From Bradyrhizobium diazoefficiens USDA 110 (lineage in GTDB: Bacteria; Pseudomonadota; Alphaproteobacteria; Rhizobiales; Xanthobacteraceae): 64,000 bases of DNA. Below, in pieces: positions 53,005 to 62,735 of the stretch. Location: contig NC_004463.1 of the NCBI RefSeq assembly GCF_000011365.1, forward strand, positions 4,140,001-4,204,000, read 5' to 3'. The notes below the pieces were generated by a model that worked only from the letters and a program-made list of their open reading frames with translations, had not been told where the DNA came from and ran no database searches. Position numbers and translations under genes: made by a program. Each line of letters begins with the position of its first letter. The stretch's first letter is position 1.

Positions 53005-53727
53005 TCACCAAAGGTAGAAAAAGGCAAAGATGAACACCCATACGAGGTCGACGAAGTGCCAGTACAGGCCGGTGATCTCGACGATCTCGTAGTAACCCTT
53101 CCGGCTCGTGAAGAAGCCGCGTCTTTCGACATCAAAGTCTCCCCGCCAGACCTTGCGCGCGATCGCGATCAAGAAGATCACGCCGATCGTCACATGGGTC
53201 CCGTGGAAGCCGGTGATCATGAAGAAGCTCGAACCGAACTGTGCCGCGCCCCACGGATTGCCCCAGGGACGGACGCCCTCCATGATCAGTTTGGTCCATT
53301 CGAAGGCCTGCATGCTGACGAAGGTTGCGCCGAAAGCCGCCGTGGCCAGCATCAGGATCGCGGTCCTGACGCGATCCCTGCGGTAGCCGAAATTGACGGC
53401 CATCGCCATCGTCCCGCTGCTGCTGATCAGGATGAAGGTCATGATGGCGATCAGGATGAGGGGGATGTGCTTGCCCCCGATATTGAGGGCAAAGACTTCG
53501 CTGGGATTGGGCCACGGCACGGTCGTCGACATCCGTGCGGTCATGTAGGACAGCAGGAAGCAACTGAAGATGAAGGTGTCGCTGAGGAGGAAGATCCACA
53601 TCATGGCCTTGCCCCAGGACACGTTCTTGAAGGCGCGCTGATCCGACGCCCAGTCGGCGGAGATACCTTGCCAGCCTTCAAGCCGGGCAGGCACTTGTCC
53701 GGTGTCTCTCAGCGCGGTCTCGGCCAT
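53005..53727 (-). CDS. coxP: Cytochrome c oxidase subunit III
   Basis: A 240-residue COX3-family protein with about seven membrane helices. Typical blocks are AMMWIFLLSDTFIFSCFLLS, MQAFEWTKLIMEG, FFMITGFHGTHVTIGVIFLI and the end YWHFVDLVWVFIFAFFYLW. It stabilises the catalytic core and does not carry redox centres. It corresponds to coxP in the coxMNOP operon of B. japonicum (symbol by synteny). It lies 15 bases after coxO. Confidence 0.88.
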   Translation of the reverse strand: MAETALRDTGQVPARLEGWQGISADWASDQRAFKNVSWGKAMMWIFLLSDTFIFSCFLLSYMTARMSTTVPWPNPSEVFALNIGGKHIPLILIAIMTFILISSSGTMAMAVNFGYRRDRVRTAILMLATAAFGATFVSMQAFEWTKLIMEGVRPWGNPWGAAQFGSSFFMITGFHGTHVTIGVIFLIAIARKVWRGDFDVERRGFFTSRKGYYEIVEITGLYWHFVDLVWVFIFAFFYLW

Positions 53728-53742
53728 CTCGTCTCGTCCTTC

Positions 53743-54450
53743 CTAGCTCAGCAATTGGCGACAGATGTCGACGAAATCGTCCGTCCAGCCCGTGAGGAGA
53801 CCGAGCAGGACCAGCCAGACCAGCAGCAGGAAATGCCAGTAGATGGTGCACAGCTCCACACTCAGGCGCATCTCGGCCGTCCCGGTGTCGTGCCGCCATA
53901 CCCCCGCTGTGGTTCGGCCGAGCGCAACCAGGCCGCCGGTCAGATGCAGCCCGTGCACCGCGGTGATCACGTAGAAGAAGGCATTGGCCGGATTGGACGC
54001 CATGAAATAGCCGGCGTCGCTCAGTTGATGCCATGCCAGCAGCTGCCCGGCGAGAAACGCGATCGCCGACGCTCCGCCCGCGAGCAGGCCGACGACGACG
54101 CCGTCGATGTCGTTGCGGCGCGCGGCCATGAGGGCCCATTGCAGCGCGACGCTGCTCAGGACCAGCACGCCCGTGTTGAACCACAGCACCTTTGGCACCG
54201 GCATTGTCCGCCAGTCCACCATGTTCATCCGCATGGAGTAGGCGCTGATGAACAGCGTGAACAACGAACCGGCAACAGCGAGAAACACGCCAAGTCCGAC
54301 CTTCGCGGCCGGCCAGGTCATGGCGTCCGTGCCGGGGAAATCATCGATCGGACCTGCCTCCAGCCACGGTTTCGCAGTCAGCCGTTGCTGCGAGAGCCAC
54401 CATCCGACGATGACGGCGATCACGGCCAGGAACAGGATAACGGCGCTCAC
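53743..54450 (-). CDS. coxO: Cytochrome c oxidase subunit III-like protein
   Basis: A 235-residue second COX3-family protein with seven membrane helices. The ends NAFFYVITAVHGLHLTGGLV and ELCTIYWHFLLLVWLVLLGL match, and the N-terminus is divergent with an inserted helix (AVILFLAVIAVIVGWWLSQQ). Two subunit III-type genes in one operon are the mark of coxMNOP. It overlaps the coxN stop codon by 4 bases (ATGA), so translation is coupled. Confidence 0.87.
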   Translation of the reverse strand: MSAVILFLAVIAVIVGWWLSQQRLTAKPWLEAGPIDDFPGTDAMTWPAAKVGLGVFLAVAGSLFTLFISAYSMRMNMVDWRTMPVPKVLWFNTGVLVLSSVALQWALMAARRNDIDGVVVGLLAGGASAIAFLAGQLLAWHQLSDAGYFMASNPANAFFYVITAVHGLHLTGGLVALGRTTAGVWRHDTGTAEMRLSVELCTIYWHFLLLVWLVLLGLLTGWTDDFVDICRQLLS

Positions 54451-56222
54451 GGAGCAACTCCCTGAACGGCCCCCGTCGGGGGCGGCTGGTTCTGCGGAAT
54501 GAAGTCCTGCGCCGCGCCCGGCACGCTGTAATCATAGGCCCAGCGATAGACGATCGGGAGCTGCTTGCCCCAGTTGCCGTGCCCTGGCGGCGTCTCCGGC
54601 GTTTGCCACTCCAGCGTCGTCGCTCGCCACGGATTGCCGCCCGAAGGCTCGCCCTCGAACAGGCTCCAGACGAGATTGAACAGGAACACCATCTGGGCGA
54701 AACCCACCGTCAGCGCCACCACGGTGATAAAGGCGTTCAGCGAGTGGGCCGACGGCGGGATGAACGCCGCGTCGCCGAGTTCGAAGTATCGGCGCGGAAC
54801 GCCGAGCAGCCCGAGATAATGCATGGGAAAGAAGATCAGGTAGGCGCCGAGGAACGTAACCCAGAAGTGGAACTTGCCCAGCACGTCGTTCAGCATTCGC
54901 CCCGTGACCTTCGGGTACCAGTGGTAGATCGCCCCGAGCACGACCATGATTGGCGCGACGCCCATCACCATGTGGAAATGCGCGACGACGAACATGGTAT
55001 CCGACAGGGGCACGTCCACGACGACGTTGCCGAGGAACAGTCCGGTAAGCCCGCCATTCACAAAAGTGATGATGAAGCCGAGGGCGAACAGCATCGGCAC
55101 CGTGAGATGGATGTCGCCATGCCACAGGGTCAGCACCCAGTTGTAGACCTTGATGGCGGTCGGGATGGCGATGATCAGCGTCGTCGTGGCGAAGAAGAAC
55201 CCGAAATACGGGTACATGCCGCTTACATACATGTGGTGCGCCCACACGACGAAACTGAGCGCTCCAATCGCCACGATGGCCCAGACCATCATGCGATAAC
55301 CGAAGATGTTCTTTCGCGCATGCGTGCTGATGAGGTCGGAGACGATGCCGAAGGCGGGCAGGGCGACGATGTAGACTTCGGGGTGACCGAAGAACCAGAA
55401 CAGGTGCTGGAACAGGAGCGGGCTGCCGCCGCCATATTTGCTCAGCTGGCCCATCTCGACGAGGGTCGGCATGAAGAAGCTGGTCCCCAGCAGACGATCG
55501 AGCAGCAACATCACCGAGCCAACGAACAACGCGGGGAATGCCAGCAGCGCCATGACGGTGGCCGTGAAGATGCCCCACACCGTCAGCGGCAGGCGCATCA
55601 GCGTCATGCCGCGGGTGCGCGCCTGCAGCACGGTCACCACATAATTCAGCCCACCCATGGTGAAGCCGATGATGAACAGAATCAGGGAGGACAGCATGAG
55701 GACGATGCCCCAATCCTGTCCGGGCGTGCCCGACAGAATCGCCTGTGGCGGATACAGCGTCCAGCCGGCGCCGGTGGGGCCGCCGGGCACGAAGAAGGCC
55801 GAGGCCAGCACCAGGACTGCGAGCAGGTAGACCCAGTAGCTCAGCATGTTCACATAGGGAAAGACCATGTCCCGTGCGCCAACCATCAGCGGGATCAGGT
55901 AATTGCCGAAGCCTCCGAGAAACAACGCCGTGAGCAGGTAGATCACCATGATCATGCCGTGCATGGTGATGAACTGGAGGTACTGGTTGGCATCGATAAA
56001 GGAGAATGTGCCGGGAAATCCCAGTTGCAGTCGCATCAGCCACGACAGGACCAGGGCCACCAGTCCGATGGCGGAGGCTGTCAGCGAGTACTGTATGGCG
56101 ATCACCTTGGCGTCTTGCGAAAAGACATACCGTGTCCACCAGCTCCTGGGATGGTAGAGCTCGACATCGGGCACTTCGGCAGGCGGAATGTCTGCAATCC
56201 TGTCATAGGGGACATCGACCAT
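54447..56222 (-). CDS. coxN: Cytochrome c oxidase subunit I
   Basis: A 591-residue catalytic subunit with twelve helices. Ligands: His88 (heme a, ITMHGM), His280 and cross-linked Tyr284 (FFGHPEVY), His329/His330 (VWAHHMYVSG, CuB), His415 and His417 (VVAHFHMVMG; heme a3 and a). Glu282 in GHPEVY marks an A1-type proton-pumping oxidase. It reduces oxygen to water with electrons from cytochrome c. It is the second gene of the operon, 67 bases after coxM. Confidence 0.95.
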   Translation of the reverse strand: MVDVPYDRIADIPPAEVPDVELYHPRSWWTRYVFSQDAKVIAIQYSLTASAIGLVALVLSWLMRLQLGFPGTFSFIDANQYLQFITMHGMIMVIYLLTALFLGGFGNYLIPLMVGARDMVFPYVNMLSYWVYLLAVLVLASAFFVPGGPTGAGWTLYPPQAILSGTPGQDWGIVLMLSSLILFIIGFTMGGLNYVVTVLQARTRGMTLMRLPLTVWGIFTATVMALLAFPALFVGSVMLLLDRLLGTSFFMPTLVEMGQLSKYGGGSPLLFQHLFWFFGHPEVYIVALPAFGIVSDLISTHARKNIFGYRMMVWAIVAIGALSFVVWAHHMYVSGMYPYFGFFFATTTLIIAIPTAIKVYNWVLTLWHGDIHLTVPMLFALGFIITFVNGGLTGLFLGNVVVDVPLSDTMFVVAHFHMVMGVAPIMVVLGAIYHWYPKVTGRMLNDVLGKFHFWVTFLGAYLIFFPMHYLGLLGVPRRYFELGDAAFIPPSAHSLNAFITVVALTVGFAQMVFLFNLVWSLFEGEPSGGNPWRATTLEWQTPETPPGHGNWGKQLPIVYRWAYDYSVPGAAQDFIPQNQPPPTGAVQGVAP

Positions 56223-56289
56223 AGAGCACCTCCTCGGTCGTTTCCTTCGGGGCGATCAGCTCGTCTTCACGCGCCCGACCTGCATTCTC

Positions 56290-57123
56290 CTAGTCGTCGC
56301 CGGAATTGTACTTCGCCCTCACAACGGCATTTCGACCTGACAATCCGGCAAACGTCTTCTGCTGCTCCAGCCAGGCGTGATAGTCGCTCTCTGCCTCGAC
56401 GATGACCTTGGCGCGCATCTGGTAGTGCGCCGCGCCACACAGCTCCGCGCAGAGAACATCAAAGGTTCCGGTTCGGATCGGCCTTATCCAGAAATAAGTG
56501 ACCATGCCCGGCACCATATCCATCTTGGCCCGGAACTCAGGCACATAGAAATCGTGCAGGACGTCAACGGACCGGAGCAAAACCTTGACCGGCTTCCCGA
56601 TCGGAAGATGCAGGTCGCCATTTTCGATCACGACGTCGTCCTGGCCGTGCGGATCGTCGCGATTGAGACCCATCGGGTTCTCAGGACTGATGTTGCGGAC
56701 ATCGGACGTGCCCAACCGGCCATCCTTCCCCGGCAAGCGGAAGCTCCACTGCCATTGCTGGCCCATGATCTCGACCTCGGTGGCATCTGCCGGAACGGTC
56801 ACGAACTGGTGCCAGACGACCAGGCCGGGTGCGAGCATGGCAGCGACGCCGACGCCGGTCCCGACACTGAGCCACCATTCAAGCTTCTTGTTTTCGGGAT
56901 TGTACGCGGCCTGTCTTCCCTCCTTATGGTGAAAGCGAAAGACGCAATAGGCCATGAACAGGATGACCGCGGTAAAGACGAACCCGGTGATCCAGAACGT
57001 GATGTTGATCGTGTCGTCGATATAGCCCCAGTTGGTGGCGATCGGCGTCCACCACCACGGGCTGAAGAGGTGAAACAGCACCGAACCGATCGCGATCAGA
57101 AGCAGTATCAGTGCGACAGCCAT
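56290..57123 (-). CDS. coxM: Cytochrome c oxidase subunit II
   Basis: A 277-residue protein. Hydrophobic segments are at about 1-20, 41-62 and 83-105. The CuA domain has His190 (VDVLHDFYVP), Cys225, Glu227, Cys229, His233 and Met236 (CAELCGAAHYQM), all present. A roughly 40-residue insert (about 130-170, PGKDGRLGTSDVRNISPENP) separates WQWSF from the rest of the cupredoxin fold, as in alternative oxidases. There is no fused cytochrome c domain. It is the first gene of the operon. Confidence 0.93.
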   Translation of the reverse strand: MAVALILLLIAIGSVLFHLFSPWWWTPIATNWGYIDDTINITFWITGFVFTAVILFMAYCVFRFHHKEGRQAAYNPENKKLEWWLSVGTGVGVAAMLAPGLVVWHQFVTVPADATEVEIMGQQWQWSFRLPGKDGRLGTSDVRNISPENPMGLNRDDPHGQDDVVIENGDLHLPIGKPVKVLLRSVDVLHDFYVPEFRAKMDMVPGMVTYFWIRPIRTGTFDVLCAELCGAAHYQMRAKVIVEAESDYHAWLEQQKTFAGLSGRNAVVRAKYNSGDD

Positions 57124-57677
57124 CCTGAACCATCCTTGCCAACAAAGGCTGCGGATACGAATCCAGGGCGGAGCTCGCGTCTGTCGCGATGGCTGACTTT
57201 CTCTATGCTGGTTCTATGCTGACATATGCGCCATCGCCGCGCCTCTTGCCTCGCCCCTTCAACCGGTCGCGATATCAAGAGAAGTTCGCGACCGCCAATC
57301 TCACCGGAGCTGGGGGCGTCTACATTTCTAAAATGATCCCCCGCGAACCCGGCGTCAATAGCATGTCAACGAGCTTAGGCGGCGTGGGCGATCCATGTTG
57401 CCGTGCAAGCTCGCCATCGTCAGTCGCATTCTCGATGTGATGCATCGCACAAAATATGCGACGCACAATTTCACCCAGCCGGGAGCGCTGGTCATTCCAC
57501 ATCGCACGCGCTAAGCTTGGAGCGCAGGTCGCGACGGGTTTCGTCCGGCTAAGCTCCTTCCTCGTTGAGCCTGGAACTGCCGTACTCGGCTCGATCGCGT
57601 CTCCCGCACTTAAGGGCGGACACGCGTGGCCGGAAAGCGCGCCGTTCTCCGCCGCGACTTCAGAGGAGGGTGTGTGC
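57124..57677. other. Divergent leader between cox operon and DUF2189 gene
   Basis: 550 bases without a convincing gene. It must hold the promoter of the cox operon (minus) and of the DUF2189 gene (plus). Open frames on both strands lack ribosome sites. I see no clear FixK/FNR box (TTGAT-N4-ATCAA) by eye. Confidence 0.5.
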
Positions 57678-58586
57678 ATGGCCACTCTTTATTCCGACAA
57701 GATCGTCAAGCGGCACCTGTTCGGTGAGGCGGTTTCTTATCCCATTCGCAAGATCGGCTTGCTCGACTTGAAAGAGGTGCTGCGCCTGGGCTGGGAAGAT
57801 TTCCAGGCGATGCCGAGTCACGCGATCGTCGTCTGCGTGATCTATCCGGTTCTCGGTCTCGTCCTGTTCAGGATGGTCCTCGGCTATTCGGTCCTGCCGC
57901 TGCTGTTTCCGCTGGCCGCCGGGTTTGCCCTGATCGGTCCCTTTGCCGCGATCGGCCTCTACGAACTCAGCCGCCGCCGTGAGCGCGGCGAGGAGGTCGA
58001 TGCATGGGATGCGGTCAAGGTGCTGCGCGCACCGTCCTTCGGCGCCATGCTCGAGCTCGGCGTGCTCTTGCTTGTCCTGTTCGGGGTCTGGATCGGCGTC
58101 GCGAACGCGATCTATGTCACCATCTTCGGTCACGCGGCGGCTGCAAGCATTCCGGACTTTGCAACCCGCGTGCTGACCACGCCGGAAGGATGGTCGCTCA
58201 TCATCGTCGGTTGCGGTGTCGGCTTCCTGTTTGCGGTCGCGGCGCTATGCGTCAGCGTCGTATCGTTTCCGTTGATGCTCGATCGGCATGCGACGGCGAT
58301 CGATGCGATCCGTACATCGCTGCAGGCGGTGGCCGCCAATCCGGTCGCGATGGCGGGGTGGGGGCTGATCGTCGCGGCGCTGCTCGTGGTCGGCTCGCTG
58401 CCGTTCTTCGTCGGTCTCGCTGTCGTCCTCCCGGTGCTCGGTCATGCGACCTGGCACCTTTATCGGAGAGTGGTCGAGCCGAATCCGAATCCGCCGGACG
58501 AACCGCCGCCCCCGCCGAAGGGGAAGCGCTATGCCGCGGATTTCCCGGCCAATCTCTTCCCGTGGAGCCGCGAGGGCGAGCAGTAG
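57678..58586 (+). CDS. DUF2189 integral membrane protein
   Basis: A 302-residue protein with about six membrane helices. DUF2189 pattern: VLRLGWEDFQAMPSHAIVVC near the start, GFALIGPFAAIGLYELSRRR, and a late LPFFVGLAVVLPVLGHATWH with YRRVVEP. The Pro-rich C-terminus is soluble. Function is unknown; the family is often near respiratory genes, here divergent from the cox operon. GAGGAGGG precedes ATG 57678; the longer frame to 57456 is not supported. Confidence 0.85.
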   Translation: MATLYSDKIVKRHLFGEAVSYPIRKIGLLDLKEVLRLGWEDFQAMPSHAIVVCVIYPVLGLVLFRMVLGYSVLPLLFPLAAGFALIGPFAAIGLYELSRRRERGEEVDAWDAVKVLRAPSFGAMLELGVLLLVLFGVWIGVANAIYVTIFGHAAAASIPDFATRVLTTPEGWSLIIVGCGVGFLFAVAALCVSVVSFPLMLDRHATAIDAIRTSLQAVAANPVAMAGWGLIVAALLVVGSLPFFVGLAVVLPVLGHATWHLYRRVVEPNPNPPDEPPPPPKGKRYAADFPANLFPWSREGEQ

Positions 58587-58628
58587 CTGCGAGACCCGGT
58601 GGGCGGATGACGGTGCGGCAGGGCTGAG

Positions 58629-59828
58629 CTACTTCTGCTGCTGCGGCAGGAAGGTCGGTCCGACTGAGCGGATCGGCTTGTTCTCCGAGTTCGCCGGAGC
58701 CGTGCCGGTATCCGCTGGCGGCGTCGCGGCCGGCGCGGTGGCCGTCGTCGGCGCCGGAGCAGCTGTGCCCTTCTTGGCCGTCGTTGCAGGCGCGCCCTTG
58801 TTGAGCCGCTGCTGCTGCATCTTCTTGGCGCTCTCCTCGGTGACGATGATGTCGCCCTGCTGCTCGGCTGCGGCCTTGTCGTCGGCCGACTTCAACGCAT
58901 CCGCCCAGGTCTGGCCCGCCGCCTTGCAGGAGCAGGACGGGTTGAACTCGCTGCGGAATTTGAATGCGGTCGGCAACGCCGTGTAGGGCTGGCCGCTGAT
59001 CGAGACCGCGGAGTTCATGTCTTCGCCGGGATTGCGATGGGTATAGAGCACGGCTTCCGCGGCCGGGCACAGCGCCTTGCAGGTCTTCTCGTCGTCCGGG
59101 AAGCGCGCCGGCACGGTCGCAAACGAGACCGGGAAATAGGCGCCGTCGCAGGTGCGCACGCATACGGTGCGGTAGGTGCCGGATTGCGGGCCGAGATCGG
59201 AGGGCGGCACGCTTTGCGGATTGTTGGAGTTGTTGTTGCCGCCGAACAGATTGCTCAGGAAGTTGCCGCCGCCTTGCGCCTGCGCGGCGTTGGCATATTG
59301 CGGGCCGCAATTGTTCTGGGCGAGGGCCACCAGCACCGAGCGGCGCTGGCTGTCGCGTTCCGGGCTGAAGCCGCCGGGGCCGCCGCCGCGCAGGCGTTCG
59401 AGATTGCCGGTGATCTGGTCCAGATTGGCGCGCATCTGCTGGATCTGGGTGTTGACCGGGCCGCACTGCGCCGACTGGCCGTTGAACAGTGAGAAGAAGC
59501 CGGAGGAATCGCAGCCCATGCGCTTGGCCTGCATGGTGACGCGGTCGAGCTCGGCCTGCTGCTTGGCTTGGGAATCCTGATAGCGGCGGATCTGGTCTTC
59601 ACGCGCGGGGTCACCGCCGCCGCCACGATCGAGCGCGGCGAGCTGGCCTTCCAGCCGCGCGCACATCGGATTGGGGCCTAGCCCGTTCTGGCCGGGCTGA
59701 GGCGGCGGTCCGGGCGGGCCGGCCTGCGCGAAAGCGGCGTTGGCAAGCATGACGGTGCTCAGGAGCACGGTGCAGGCAAGGATTGAGCGGGCACGGGAGA
59801 GAGTCAAAAATTCAGGCATATCCGCCAT
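58629..59828 (-). CDS. DUF2865 exported protein
   Basis: A 399-residue protein. Signal peptide (SRARSILACTVLLSTVMLANA) is followed by a Pro/Gly-rich start and coiled coil (RRYQDSQAKQQAELDRVTMQ). The DUF2865 core (about 215-330) has cysteines in TVCVRTCDGAYFPVSF, TCKALCPA and CSCKAAGQTW. The tail is Ala/Pro/Thr-rich. Periplasmic, function unknown; the cysteines suggest disulfides. It is a single gene. A start at MPEFLTLSRAR (three residues in) is possible. Confidence 0.87.
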   Translation of the reverse strand: MADMPEFLTLSRARSILACTVLLSTVMLANAAFAQAGPPGPPPQPGQNGLGPNPMCARLEGQLAALDRGGGGDPAREDQIRRYQDSQAKQQAELDRVTMQAKRMGCDSSGFFSLFNGQSAQCGPVNTQIQQMRANLDQITGNLERLRGGGPGGFSPERDSQRRSVLVALAQNNCGPQYANAAQAQGGGNFLSNLFGGNNNSNNPQSVPPSDLGPQSGTYRTVCVRTCDGAYFPVSFATVPARFPDDEKTCKALCPAAEAVLYTHRNPGEDMNSAVSISGQPYTALPTAFKFRSEFNPSCSCKAAGQTWADALKSADDKAAAEQQGDIIVTEESAKKMQQQRLNKGAPATTAKKGTAAPAPTTATAPAATPPADTGTAPANSENKPIRSVGPTFLPQQQK

Positions 59829-59971
59829 TCTAGCGAGGTCACGGCCCAGTGTGACTTTCCAACGTGGCTTGGGGGGCCGAAGCGCGCCCTCCCATAGCCG
59901 CTTCCTGCGGCATCGTCACGTCGTTTCAGGGGCCAAAGATTGGGCCTAAGGTCCGCCAGTGCCGAGCGAAT

Positions 59972-60277
59972 TCAGCGCTGGCAGGTGATTGCGACATATT
60001 CGTCGCAATGGCCATGGGAGCAGTTTGCGCCGGTTTTGGGGACAGAGCCGGTAATTTCGTCGGGATCGACCCGGCGATAGCTTGAGGCCTGGGCAAAATC
60101 CCGTGACTGGCAATAGGTGCGCGCGACCTGCGCGCCGCATCTGTCGCCCTTGGCCAGGCACTGGTCGATGCCGTAGCCGTCCGCCTGGTTGGCGATGATG
60201 AAGACGCGGGTCTCGGCGAATGCGCCGGACGCTGCGATGATGGCGGCACAGGAGACGAGTGCAAACAGGGATCGCAT
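59972..60277 (-). CDS. Small secreted cysteine-rich protein
   Basis: A 101-residue protein with signal peptide (MRSLFALVSCAAIIAASGAF, cleavage after AFA). The mature part ETRVFIIANQADGYGIDQCL has about six cysteines (DQC, DRC, YC, NCSHGHC, ITC), probably paired as disulfides. I know no function. The start at 60277 is used for the signal peptide; a frame to 60325 adds 16 residues. Confidence 0.75.
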   Translation of the reverse strand: MRSLFALVSCAAIIAASGAFAETRVFIIANQADGYGIDQCLAKGDRCGAQVARTYCQSRDFAQASSYRRVDPDEITGSVPKTGANCSHGHCDEYVAITCQR

Positions 60278-60567
60278 GGGTGGCACCGGGGGCTGGGGGA
60301 ACCGCCAGCTTCCGAATAAACTCAAAAGGTTAATGATGATGAACCATCATGGCGGGGCGGCCGCGCTTTGCGGAGATAAAACGGCATTTTCGCGGCTCTC
60401 TTGACGCGGGGGCGCCTGATAGCCCATATGTGGCCGCATGTACGGTCTCCTCGCCATTTGCGCCATTTGCCGCGAGATTACGAGCTAGCGATTCGCTGGC
60501 TGGAGCCGTCTTTTCTCAAAAACATTGAGAGCCTTGGACGCCCGGCCAACAGCCGACGGGTATCCAT

Positions 60568-61946
<1,379 letters not shown>

Positions 61947-61950
<4 letters not shown>

Positions 61951-62060
61951 AGCGGCCCGACACGCCTTTTCCGCGGCACTGGCTCTACTACATCGCGCTG
62001 AAGGTCCTGCTGCTCGCCGCCGCGGTGGCGCTGGCGCTCAAGCTCTATGGGATGTGGTGA
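61947..62060 (+). CDS. 37-residue membrane peptide
   Basis: The frame [20 protein letters not shown] continues [17 protein letters not shown], a basic start plus one membrane helix. Its ATG overlaps the cysS stop (ATGA) and its stop overlaps the GTG of the acetyltransferase (GTGA), the pattern of a coupled three-gene operon. It is too neat to be chance, though without family likeness that I know. Confidence 0.7.
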
Positions 62061-62557
62061 AGACGATGGGACAGACTTTGCCAAGGCCGGGCTTGCGGCC
62101 CTTCCTGCCTGATGACGTTCCGGTGCTTGCGGCGATCTTCGTCGCGAGCATCGAGGAGCTGACCGGCGAAGACTATACCGAGGCGCAGCAGCAGGCCTGG
62201 ATGGAGGCGGCGGAAAGCGAAGAGTTCGGCAAGCGGCTCGCCGCCGACCTGACGCTGATCGCGACGCTGGAGGGCTCGCCCGTCGGCTTCGCCTCGCTGC
62301 AAGGGGCCGATTACATCCGCATGCTCTATGTGCATCCGGCAGTCGGCGGGCAGGGCATCGCGACCATGCTGGTCGATGCGCTGGAGAAGCTTGCCGGCGG
62401 CCGCGGCGCGAAAAGCCTCTCGGTCGATGCCAGCGACAACGCGCAGGGCTTTTTCGCCAAGCGCGGCTACGTCGCCATGCAGCGCAACAGCATCACCGTG
62501 AACGACGAGTGGCTGGCCAATACCACCATGAAGAAGACGCTCGGAGCACCGCAATGA
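62057..62557 (+). CDS. GNAT-family N-acetyltransferase
   Basis: A 166-residue acetyltransferase. Acetyl-CoA binding motif A is in IRMLYVHPAVGGQGIATMLV; motif B is near LSVDASDNAQGFFAKRGYVA. The acceptor is unknown (YafP-like proteins are the nearest in my memory). The start is GTG 62057, overlapping the preceding stop, or ATG 62066. It is coupled to cysS through the 37-residue peptide. Confidence 0.88.
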   Translation: MKTMGQTLPRPGLRPFLPDDVPVLAAIFVASIEELTGEDYTEAQQQAWMEAAESEEFGKRLAADLTLIATLEGSPVGFASLQGADYIRMLYVHPAVGGQGIATMLVDALEKLAGGRGAKSLSVDASDNAQGFFAKRGYVAMQRNSITVNDEWLANTTMKKTLGAPQ

Positions 62558-62597
62558 GCAAGGAGCGTGGTCACCAAGCGCGATCCTCTCTCCGCTC

Positions 62598-62714
62598 CCT
62601 CCCCCCTTGTGGGGGAGGGTTGGGGAGGGGGGTAGCCCCGCACTCCGACCACCCGTGTGGCACCCCCCTCCCGACGATGCTGTGCATCGTCGACCTCCCC
62701 CACAAGGGGGGAGG
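62598..62714. repeat. Large structured inverted repeat upstream of cimA
   Basis: The 21 bases at 62598-62618 (CCTCCCCCCTTG...GGAGG) are the exact reverse complement of 62694-62714. Inside are a second arm pair (GGGAGGGGGGT / ACCCCCCTCCC) and a small hairpin (ACGATGC-TGT-GCATCGT). It resembles dispersed repeats of Bradyrhizobium. It lies between the acetyltransferase and citramalate synthase genes and could attenuate transcription. Confidence 0.85.
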
Positions 62715-62735
62715 TAACAAGAACGGACGCTCGCG

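Noticed and set aside
52639..54465. 608-residue plus-strand frame antisense to cox genes, and a similar one at 54579-56405
   Set aside because: Both are charged mirror frames of membrane-protein genes.
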